Assembly (NCBI GenBank): GCA_038230275.1
Contig: JBBRNO010000171.1
Coordinates: forward strand, 1 to 12,553
Origin: JANXXV01 sp038230275
GTDB taxonomy: Bacteria; Acidobacteriota; Terriglobia; Bryobacterales; Bryobacteraceae
Length of the DNA stretch: 12,553 nucleotides
Direction of reading: 5' to 3'
Shown in pieces: positions 7,690 through 12,553 of this stretch (position 1 is its first letter; every line of letters begins with the position of its first letter). A program made the translations under genes and the position numbers. The notes under the pieces were generated by a model that saw nothing but the letters and a program-made list of their open reading frames with translations, had not been told where the DNA came from and ran no database searches.

Positions 7690-7930
7690 TCGAAAGCCTG
7701 CGCATCACCGATGGGCTTCGCAGCTCCCTCCGCGCGTCTTTCCCAACCCGGCGCGCGGCGGCGTCAGGCGAATCCGCAAGCCGGCCCGCCACTAGCAATG
7801 CCGCTCCGTGCAGCGTGCGGTTTCGTTTGCCGATGGCCCGCACAGCCATGTTCACGGCTTTTTTAACGAAATTCCGCTCAACCACTCGGTTGCATAACCA
7901 CACGGTATTGTCGTCTATAAATCCTGACAC
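7682..7930 (-). CDS. Doubtful small basic ORF
   Basis: This open frame of up to 82 residues fills the gap between the EamA and SGNH genes and overlaps the EamA 3' end by 8 bp. Only the inner part (from about codon 25) has G/C-rich third codon positions like its neighbours. The predicted protein is short and arginine/alanine-rich, with an amphipathic stretch (IGKRNRTLHGAALLVAGRLA). I recognise no family, signal peptide or metal motif. Starts could be GTG 7930, GTG 7885 or ATG 7849; none has a good Shine-Dalgarno, and GTG 7930 falls inside the plus-strand promoter of the next gene. It may be a real short protein, a gene remnant or chance. Confidence 0.25.
   Translation of the reverse strand: MSGFIDDNTVWLCNRVVERNFVKKAVNMAVRAIGKRNRTLHGAALLVAGRLADSPDAAARRVGKDARRELRSPSVMRRLSIT
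7844..7864 (+). terminator. Weak intrinsic terminator candidate after the EamA gene
   Basis: AGCC (7844-7847) and GGCT (7856-7859) can pair around an 8-nt loop, and the stem runs straight into six T residues (7859-7864). The stem is only 4 bp, so the element is marginal. It lies about 155 bp after the EamA stop and before the next promoter, which is the right place for a terminator. The rest of the 7690-7923 spacer shows no other clear signal apart from the doubtful minus-strand ORF. Confidence 0.25.
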
Positions 7931-7952
7931 GCGCTTCGCCGGCCCGCATAAT
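7924..7952 (+). promoter_or_regulatory. Sigma-70-type promoter of the SGNH hydrolase gene
   Basis: CTGACA (7924-7929) and CATAAT (7947-7952) each match five of six bases of the sigma-70 consensus hexamers, with the optimal 17-bp spacer. The start point would be around 7959, only a few bases before ATG 7963, so the mRNA would be leaderless or nearly so. This is the best housekeeping promoter in the window. Confidence 0.7.
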
Positions 7953-7962
7953 CAAAGCACCG

Positions 7963-8631
7963 ATGAAATCATTAATCGTCCTGACAACCCTCCTCGGACT
8001 AGCAGCCGCAGCCCCTGCCCAAACCAACCCGCCAGCCCGCGAAAACATCGAATGGCTCGATGTTTGGATGCCGAACACGAACGATCACGCTCTCCCCCGC
8101 GTGCTGCTCATCGGCGATTCCATCACCCGCGGCTACGGCAAGCAGGTCGACAGCAATTTAAAAGAGAAAGCCTACGTCGCCCGCCTGGCCACCTCCAAAA
8201 GCTTGGGCGATCCCGCCCTGATCGATCAACTGGCACTAGTGCTCCGCGAACAATCCTTCGACCTCATCCACTTCAATAACGGAATGCACGGCGATGCCTA
8301 CAGCGATGAAGCCTATGCCGCCGCGATGCCTGACGTCCTGGCCACACTGCGCCGCTACGCTCCTCGCGCCAGGGTCATCTGGTGCACCACCACCGATGTT
8401 CGCGAGCGCAACAACCTGGAACGGGTGGACCCTAAAACGGAGCGTATGCTCCGCCGCAACCAATTGGCAATAGCGTTTGCCAAACGCGAAGACATTCCCG
8501 TTGACGATCTCTTTTCCATCGTGCGTGATCATCCCGAATATCACGCGCCAGACGGAGTGCATTTCAATGAGCAGGGCTACGCAGTGCTCGCCGCTAAGGT
8601 AGCAGCCGCGCTGCTGAAATTTCTACCCTGA
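7963..8631 (+). CDS. Secreted SGNH/GDSL-family hydrolase
   Basis: This exported esterase/lipase-like hydrolase has 222 residues. A Sec signal peptide (1-19) with a hydrophobic core and an APA-Q cleavage site is followed by the SGNH domain. Block I is VLLIGDSIT with nucleophile S53. A Gly near 82 may belong to block II. HFNNGMHG (103-110) holds the block III asparagine, and PDGVHFN near the C-terminus supplies D197 and H200 of the triad. SGNH enzymes hydrolyse esters of lipids, sugars or acetylated polysaccharides; the substrate cannot be told from sequence. ATG 7963 directly follows a strong sigma-70-like promoter. The serine hydrolase gene starts 47 bp downstream in the same direction, so the two may share a transcript. 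Confidence 0.9.
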   Translation: MKSLIVLTTLLGLAAAAPAQTNPPARENIEWLDVWMPNTNDHALPRVLLIGDSITRGYGKQVDSNLKEKAYVARLATSKSLGDPALIDQLALVLREQSFDLIHFNNGMHGDAYSDEAYAAAMPDVLATLRRYAPRARVIWCTTTDVRERNNLERVDPKTERMLRRNQLAIAFAKREDIPVDDLFSIVRDHPEYHAPDGVHFNEQGYAVLAAKVAAALLKFLP

Positions 8632-8634
8632 CGG

Positions 8635-8643
8635 TGCTAACAT
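8635..8643 (+). promoter_or_regulatory. Extended -10 candidate before the serine hydrolase gene
   Basis: TGCTAACAT sits just after the SGNH stop codon and matches the TGnTAnnnT extended -10 pattern. The same TGCTA core occurs before ogt and the EamA gene. It predicts a start near 8650 and a leader of about 29 nt that would contain the GGAG Shine-Dalgarno. No -35 is evident. It could give the serine hydrolase gene a promoter of its own. Confidence 0.35.
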
Positions 8644-8678
8644 CGGTCACGATGCGCGGAAAATTCATGGAGAGTGGA

Positions 8679-9932
8679 ATGAGAAAAGCGGTCCTACTAA
8701 CTTTGTTGCTGGCGTTGCTTTCAACCGTAACCTTCAGTCAGCCGGCGAAATCCAGCCTGTCGCTCTCGCCGGAGCGCCTGGCGCGAATCGACCATGTGCT
8801 CCAGCAATACATCGATCAGAATCGTATCGCCGGAGTGGTCGCCTTGGTGCTCCGAGATGGCAAGCCGGTCTACGAACGCGCCATTGGATGGAGCGACAAA
8901 GAGGCCGGCCGCAAGATGACGGCCAACACGATTTTCCGCATCGCCTCGCAAACCAAAGCCATCACTAGCACCGCAATCCTGGCGCTGGTGGAAGAAGGGA
9001 AGATCGGTCTCAACGAACCGGTCTGGCATTTTATCCCGACATTCAAGAAGACCATGGTGGCGGTCAATGACGATGCCGGAGTTGGCATGGTCCCGGCCAA
9101 GCGTGCCATCACTATTCAAGATCTGCTCACGCACACCGCGGGCATTTCCTACGGAAGGGAAAAATACATAGCCGATTTATATCAGGCGAAAGGCCTCGGA
9201 CCCGCGGCCGGTAACGGTTGGTACACCGCCGATAAAGATGAGCCCATCTGCGAAACCATGGAGCGCCTGGGCACGCTGCCCTTCGTCTCGCAACCCGGGG
9301 CGGCCTTCGTGTACGGCTACAATACCGACATTCTCGGTTGCGTAGTGGAAAAGGCTTCCGGAATGCCGCTCGACGAGTTTGTACGCACGCGCATCACCCA
9401 GCCCTTGGGCCTGAAGGATACGCGCTTCTTTATCCCGCCTGCTGAGCGCGATCGCCTGGCCGCGGTCTATTTCACCGGCAGCGACGGCACCATTGTTCGT
9501 GCAGCAGATGGCGCCGCCGGACAAGGCTCGTATGTGGACGGACCGCGCAAGAGCTTCGCCGGAGGCGCGGGCCTCACCTCCACCGCTCACGATTATGCGC
9601 GCTTCCTGGAGATGATCCGCAACGGCGGCGCACTGGATGGCGCCCGAATCCTGTCGCCTCGAACGGTAGAATTGATGACCACGAACCAGTCCGGCACACT
9701 GCACTCCACCATCGGCCTCGGCTTCGGTTTGAGCTTTGAAACTGTGGACCGCTACGGCGCCAGCGGCATGGCCGGAGTGGGTGCGTTCGGCTGGGGCGGC
9801 GCCTACGGAACAAACTATCAGGTGGACCCGAAGAGCCACATGGTCATCGTGCTGATGATTCAGCAAATGCCCAACGGTACCGACATTCAGCAGAAGTTTT
9901 CAACGTCGGTCTACCAGGCGCTGGTCAACTAG
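8679..9932 (+). CDS. Secreted serine hydrolase of the beta-lactamase/class C (EstB-like) family
   Basis: This 417-residue protein has a Sec signal peptide (MRKAVLLTLLLALLSTVTFS, cleaved near residue 20) and a PF00144-type beta-lactamase fold. Catalytic S90 and K93 form SQTK. Y212 lies in YGYNTDILG, a position where carboxylesterases of the EstB type carry YSL/YxL. The third motif is WGG (372-374, in GWGGAYGT) rather than the KTG of true class C beta-lactamases. This points to an esterase, D-aminopeptidase or peptidase-like activity rather than beta-lactam resistance. The start at ATG 8679 is set by GGAG 6 nt upstream and by the signal peptide beginning exactly there; upstream in-frame starts (GTG 8634, ATG 8667) would add a polar stretch before it. 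It lies 47 bp after the SGNH gene. The stop is 7 bp from the stop of the convergent zinc-ribbon gene. Confidence 0.92.
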   Translation: MRKAVLLTLLLALLSTVTFSQPAKSSLSLSPERLARIDHVLQQYIDQNRIAGVVALVLRDGKPVYERAIGWSDKEAGRKMTANTIFRIASQTKAITSTAILALVEEGKIGLNEPVWHFIPTFKKTMVAVNDDAGVGMVPAKRAITIQDLLTHTAGISYGREKYIADLYQAKGLGPAAGNGWYTADKDEPICETMERLGTLPFVSQPGAAFVYGYNTDILGCVVEKASGMPLDEFVRTRITQPLGLKDTRFFIPPAERDRLAAVYFTGSDGTIVRAADGAAGQGSYVDGPRKSFAGGAGLTSTAHDYARFLEMIRNGGALDGARILSPRTVELMTTNQSGTLHSTIGLGFGLSFETVDRYGASGMAGVGAFGWGGAYGTNYQVDPKSHMVIVLMIQQMPNGTDIQQKFSTSVYQALVN

Positions 9933-9939
9933 CCCGACG

Positions 9940-10593
9940 CTATTCTTTTTCCAGAACCTTCGCGCCCAACGCCCCACCCACTACCGGCAGCACGGTGAGC
10001 ATCACGAAGAACACCAGCAGCATTCCGAATAAAAGCGTCGCCACGCCGGCCGGGCTGCTCAGAATCTCATTGAACTGATTCATCAGATCCGGAGTGCCGC
10101 GCTGGCTCACCATCTCGCGAAAGAATGCGGGCAATCCATCGTTCGTGGCAATTTGGATCACGCTGACGGTAAAGAAGACGGTCATGATGGCAAAGCAAAA
10201 CACGCCGGTAATCCATCCCATCCGCGCGCCCGCCCTCACGGAAACGGCTTCGCCGGTTCGCCGGCCATAGAGATAGACCGAGAAGAAACCGCCCGCTAGC
10301 AACAGCACCAACTGCCAGATAGCCCCCAGAAAGCTGGGAATCGGAAAAAACAACAATAGCGTCATAATCCCGGCCGCCATGAAACCCACGCGCACCGCAA
10401 CCGAGTTATGGAAACTGATGCCGGCCTTCCCTGCAACCGGCGCCGCTACCCCTGCATCCGCGGGCAATACAGCGTTTGCAGGCTCTTCCACCGCAGTCTG
10501 AAACAGCGGCTCGTCGTACTGCGGCTTTCCGCATTTATGACAAAATCGCGCGTCCGGAGGCAGCTTCACGCCGCATGTACAGTATTCACCCAC
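9940..10593 (-). CDS. Zinc-ribbon membrane protein of unknown function
   Basis: This 217-residue protein begins with a zinc-ribbon of CxC-x10-CxxC type (C5, C7, C18, C21; FCHKCGKP), a double-psi style knuckle often annotated as zinc_ribbon_2/DUF domain. A Pro/Ala-rich linker (35-58) follows, then about four transmembrane helices (roughly 66-86, 88-110, 123-147, 183-208). A hydrophilic loop (148-182) lies between the last two. The short charged tail ends KVLEKE. The start is GTG 10593, needed to keep the first cysteine pair; TACACT ends 6 nt before it. It lies 29 bp after the ECF sigma gene in the same direction, so read-through from that gene is possible. The function is not known; a membrane stress sensor is only a guess from context. 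Confidence 0.85.
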   Translation of the reverse strand: MGEYCTCGVKLPPDARFCHKCGKPQYDEPLFQTAVEEPANAVLPADAGVAAPVAGKAGISFHNSVAVRVGFMAAGIMTLLLFFPIPSFLGAIWQLVLLLAGGFFSVYLYGRRTGEAVSVRAGARMGWITGVFCFAIMTVFFTVSVIQIATNDGLPAFFREMVSQRGTPDLMNQFNEILSSPAGVATLLFGMLLVFFVMLTVLPVVGGALGAKVLEKE

Positions 10594-10599
10594 AACCTA

Positions 10600-10605
10600 A
10601 GTGTA
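10600..10605 (-). promoter_or_regulatory. -10-like hexamer TACACT before the zinc-ribbon gene
   Basis: TACACT lies 6 nt before GTG 10593. The same hexamer at the same 6-nt distance precedes the TTG start of the kinase gene at 6734. No good -35 is seen. The repeated arrangement suggests a leaderless promoter but could be chance. Confidence 0.3.
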
Positions 10606-10622
10606 CCGCCTGCCGGGACCCC

Positions 10623-11870
10623 TCAGACTTGGACTTCGCGCAGCCGCCGCTCCAGGAACCGGCGTTCACTGTCGTTGGTCACCAGCGCCAGAGCCCGCGC
10701 GTAAGCCTTCCCCGCTTCCTCCAAGGATCCGGCTCGGCGCAGAAGTTCGGCCCGAGCCGAATGCAGCAGATGGTAACTGTCCAATTGACCTTCCGCGGCA
10801 AGTCCATCAAGCACGGTGAGCGCAGCCTCCGGGCCATGAACCATCGCCACCGCTACCGCGCGGTTCAACGACACAATCGGAGACGGCTGCATCTGCTCCA
10901 GAAGGACGTACAGCCGGAGGATCTGCGGCCAGTCCGTATGCTCCGCCCGCACCGCCTGACAATGCAGCGCCGCAATCGCCGCCTGCACCGCGAACACACC
11001 CGGCCCGCCACGAAACGCCTCCTCCACCAGCGGTAGCGCCTCGGCAATCTGCGCCCGGTTCCAACGGCTGCGATCCTGGTGCTCCAATAGCACCATGTCT
11101 CCGGCCTCATCCAGCCGCGCATCGCGCCGCGAATCGTGCAGCAGCATCAGCGCCAATAGCGCACTCGCCTCCGCCGGCGGTTGCGGTGACATCAACGTCC
11201 TCACAAGGCGTCCCAGCCGGATGGCTTCCGCACACAGTTCGCTTCTTACCAGCGGCCCGCCCCGGGTCGGCGCATAGCCTTCGTTGAACACCAGGTAAAT
11301 CACCGTCAATACCGCGTCCAGCCGCTCCGGCATATCGCTCGTTCCCGGAATCGTATACGGAATTCGGGCGTCGCGAATCTTCCGCTTCGCCCGCACCAGC
11401 CGCTGCGCCATGGTTACCGCCGGCACTAGAAATGCCCGCGCGATCTCTTCCGTTTCGAGTCCACCCAACGTGCGCAGCGTCAGCGCAATCTGCGCCTCCA
11501 GCGCCAGTGCAGGATGACAGCAGGTGAATATCAGCCGCAGCCGGTCATCCAGAATTCCGCCAGGGTCGTAGTCCGGCGTTTCCACAATGCCGCTCCACTC
11601 GGAGGGACCATAGAGGTTCACCTTTTCGTTGAACCGCGCCTGACGCCGAATCTTGTCGATGGCTTTATGCCGTGCCGTCTGAATGATCCAGGCGCGTGGA
11701 AATTCAGGCACGCCAGCCGTGCGCCACTGCTCCACACCGGCTGCAAACGCTTCCTGTGCAGCCTCTTCCGCCACCTCAAAGTCGCCCACCATGCGAATCA
11801 GCGCCGCCACAATCCGGCCCCAATCGGATCGATACAGCGCCTCGACGGCCTCATCGGCGTAACAGTGCAT
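10623..11870 (-). CDS. ECF42-type RNA polymerase sigma factor with C-terminal extension
   Basis: This 415-residue extracytoplasmic-function sigma factor is about twice the usual ECF length. Sigma region 2 covers about 7-77 (DFEVAEEAAQEAF, then WIIQTARHKAIDKIRR, which contacts the -10). Region 4 covers about 107-165 (RLIFTCCHPAL, then ETEEIARAFLVPAVTMAQRLVRAK, the helix-turn-helix that reads the -35). Residues 175-415 form the long helical extension (DUF6596/TPR-like; IYLVFNEGYAPTRG, SLNRAVAVAMVHGPEAAL) that defines the ECF42 group. ECF42 genes are usually beside DGPF/YCII-family genes, as here, and have no classical anti-sigma factor; the extension is needed for activity. ATG 11870 is chosen because family members begin in this way (EAVEALYRSDWGRIVA). 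AAGG is directly adjacent to it, which is too close to be a good Shine-Dalgarno. No TGTCGA site points towards this gene, so autoregulation is not evident. Confidence 0.93.
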   Translation of the reverse strand: MHCYADEAVEALYRSDWGRIVAALIRMVGDFEVAEEAAQEAFAAGVEQWRTAGVPEFPRAWIIQTARHKAIDKIRRQARFNEKVNLYGPSEWSGIVETPDYDPGGILDDRLRLIFTCCHPALALEAQIALTLRTLGGLETEEIARAFLVPAVTMAQRLVRAKRKIRDARIPYTIPGTSDMPERLDAVLTVIYLVFNEGYAPTRGGPLVRSELCAEAIRLGRLVRTLMSPQPPAEASALLALMLLHDSRRDARLDEAGDMVLLEHQDRSRWNRAQIAEALPLVEEAFRGGPGVFAVQAAIAALHCQAVRAEHTDWPQILRLYVLLEQMQPSPIVSLNRAVAVAMVHGPEAALTVLDGLAAEGQLDSYHLLHSARAELLRRAGSLEEAGKAYARALALVTNDSERRFLERRLREVQV

Positions 11871-11900
11871 CCTTCGATGGTAAATAATCTACTGAAGGGG

Positions 11901-11927
11901 TGTCGATTTCCACACTCCCCGTTCGTC
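11901..11927 (+). promoter_or_regulatory. ECF42-type promoter of the DGPF gene
   Basis: TGTCGA (11901-11906), a 17-bp spacer and CGTC (11924-11927) form an ECF-style promoter in the 78-bp region between the sigma gene and the DGPF gene. The expected start near 11933 leaves a short leader holding GGAGG (11937-11941), 7 nt before the ATG. The motif agrees with the ECF42 consensus as I recall it (TGTCGA at -35, CGA/TC at -10) and recurs at 12324-12350. Confidence 0.8.
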
Positions 11928-11948
11928 TCACCTGATGGAGGAATATAC

Positions 11949-12311
11949 ATGCGTTACATGCTTCTGGTTTACCTTGCCGAAGACGCGATGGACGAAACCG
12001 AGCGCGAACAGTGCTACGTCGAGTCGGTGCAGCTTACACAGGATCTCCACGCGAGCCACCAATATCTGGATGCTGCCCCGTTACATCCCGTGTCCACGGC
12101 CACCAGCGTCCGCGTCCGCGAGGGCAAGCGGCTTGTTACCGACGGCCCGTTCGCCGAAACCCGTGAGCATCTCGGCGGCTACTTCCTGATCGACGCCAAG
12201 AACCTGGACGAGGCCCTCGACGTGGCCGCCCGCATTCCCGGCGCACGGCGCGGCACCATCGAAGTCCGGCCGGTGATCGAGCTGGCCGGAATGCCGGAGC
12301 CTGATAAATAA
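11949..12311 (+). CDS. DGPF/YCII-related protein
   Basis: This 120-residue single-domain protein of the YCII/DGPF (PCC7-type) family has a ferredoxin-like fold. The N-terminal strand MRYMLLVYLAED and the diagnostic VTDGPFAE (D65-G66-P67-F68) followed by LGGYFLIDAKNLDEAL are all present, and the C-terminal IEVRPVIE strand is complete. The biochemical role of these proteins is not established. They are the standard genomic partner and known regulatory target of ECF42 sigma factors. The start at 11949 is certain: GGAGG lies 7 nt upstream. Transcription is predicted from the TGTCGA-17-CGTC promoter just upstream, driven by the divergent sigma factor. The next gene follows after 59 bp with a second copy of the same promoter. 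Confidence 0.95.
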   Translation: MRYMLLVYLAEDAMDETEREQCYVESVQLTQDLHASHQYLDAAPLHPVSTATSVRVREGKRLVTDGPFAETREHLGGYFLIDAKNLDEALDVAARIPGARRGTIEVRPVIELAGMPEPDK

Positions 12312-12324
12312 TTCTTAAAAGAAT
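12311..12324. repeat. Perfect 14-bp palindrome upstream of the second ECF42-type promoter
   Basis: ATTCTT-AA-AAGAAT is a perfect inverted repeat that begins on the last base of the DGPF stop codon and ends on the first base of the TGTCGA -35 element. It is A+T-rich in a G+C-rich region and has no T-tract, so it is a poor terminator. It could be a regulator-binding site or an UP-like element. It has no counterpart at the first promoter. Confidence 0.45.
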
Positions 12325-12350
12325 GTCGATCCCGGCATTCTCCATTCGAC
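12324..12350 (+). promoter_or_regulatory. ECF42-type promoter of the beta-propeller gene
   Basis: TGTCGA (12324-12329), exactly 17 bp, then CGAC (12347-12350): the same architecture as the site before the DGPF gene. Both copies share the T after TGTCGA and the TT before CGWC. The predicted start near 12356 falls just before AAGGAGG (12357-12363). Confidence 0.8.
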
Positions 12351-12370
12351 TGGCTTAAGGAGGAAAACAT

Positions 12371-12553
12371 ATGGCAGAAAAAACAAGTGGAGTACGAGTT
12401 CTGGCCGGCACTCGCAAAGGCGCGTTCGTTCTGACCTCGGACGAAAAACGCCAGAAGTGGGACGTAAGCGGTCCCCACTTTGCCGGCTTCGAGATTTACC
12501 ACATCAAGGGATCACCGGCCGACCCAAGTCGTCTTTATGCATCCCAGTCCAGC
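12371..12553 (+). CDS. BNR/WD40-like beta-propeller protein (sialidase-fold), 3'-truncated by window edge
   Basis: Only the first 61 residues are in the window; the frame is open to the last base. The start MAEKTSGVRVLAGTRKGAFVL, with PHFAGFEIYHIKGSP and RLYASQSS, resembles bacterial proteins annotated as WD40/YVTN/BNR-repeat or exo-alpha-sialidase-like beta-propellers, which open with VLVGTRKGAF and repeat Ser/Asp-box blades. Many such proteins are not shown to be sialidases. No signal peptide is seen, so a cytosolic location is likely. The start is fixed by a strong AAGGAGG 7 nt upstream of ATG 12371. An ECF42-type promoter lies directly upstream, so it is a proposed member of the sigma regulon. 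The function is unknown. Confidence 0.85.
   Translation, partial: MAEKTSGVRVLAGTRKGAFVLTSDEKRQKWDVSGPHFAGFEIYHIKGSPADPSRLYASQSS

Noticed and set aside
7697..7724. Possible hairpin just after the EamA stop (CTGCG/CGCAG with an inner CATC/GATG)
   Set aside because: The two stem parts are broken by a 5-nt bulge and no T-run follows, so it does not qualify as an intrinsic terminator.
8679..9932. Antibiotic-resistance beta-lactamase
   Set aside because: The KTG motif of class C beta-lactamases is replaced by WGG and the tyrosine motif is of the esterase type, so resistance should not be inferred.
9933..9939. Terminator between the convergent serine hydrolase and zinc-ribbon genes
   Set aside because: Only 7 bp separate the stop codons and no stem-loop with a T-run is visible on either strand around them.
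11654..11679. TGTCGA-16 bp-CGTC on the plus strand inside the sigma gene
   Set aside because: It resembles the ECF42 promoter, but the spacer is 16 rather than 17 bp. It lies within codons for the conserved region 2 helix (HKAIDKIRR) and has no gene start just downstream. Probably chance; an antisense transcript is not excluded.

Overview
The window comes from a G+C-rich bacterium. Protein styles (tandem NPCxVKG glycosyltransferases, an NRPS-style carrier tail LSEEEVQALL, secreted SGNH and serine hydrolases, an ECF42/DGPF pair) and the tightly packed, often start-codon-proximal promoters suggest an Acidobacteriota member of the Solibacter/Bryobacter type. This placement is an inference from gene flavour and is not proven. 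No tRNA, rRNA, CRISPR array, insertion sequence or phage gene was seen.

Left block (1-5224, minus strand): a three-gene, translationally coupled operon. In transcription order it encodes an FkbH-like glyceryl transferase fused to a phosphopantetheine carrier domain, a family-4-type glycosyltransferase, and a second, paralogous glycosyltransferase fused in frame to a type II thioesterase. Both junctions are one-base TGATG stop/start overlaps. The set looks like a small natural-product or glycan-decoration pathway that loads a three-carbon glyceryl unit onto a carrier protein. It starts at the divergent ogt gene and may continue beyond the left edge.

Middle block (5290-10593): independent housekeeping or accessory genes. 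These are O6-alkylguanine-DNA alkyltransferase (ogt, +), a PfkB-family sugar-phosphate kinase (-, tail-to-tail overlap with ogt), a divergent EamA transporter (+), a small doubtful minus-strand ORF, a secreted SGNH hydrolase (+), a secreted beta-lactamase-fold serine hydrolase (+), and a zinc-ribbon membrane protein (-). Several start codons sit only 5-10 nt after a -10-like hexamer, which suggests leaderless or nearly leaderless mRNAs. One divergent promoter pair (6741-6760) is built as a palindrome.

Right block (10623-12553): a stress-type regulon. A 415-residue ECF42-type sigma factor with the long C-terminal extension (-) lies divergent to a DGPF/YCII-family protein (+), followed by the start of a BNR/WD40-like beta-propeller gene that runs off the right edge. 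Two almost identical promoter-like sites, TGTCGA-17 bp-CGWC, precede the DGPF gene and the propeller gene. They match the recognition motif I recall for ECF42 sigma factors, so both genes are proposed targets of the adjacent sigma factor.
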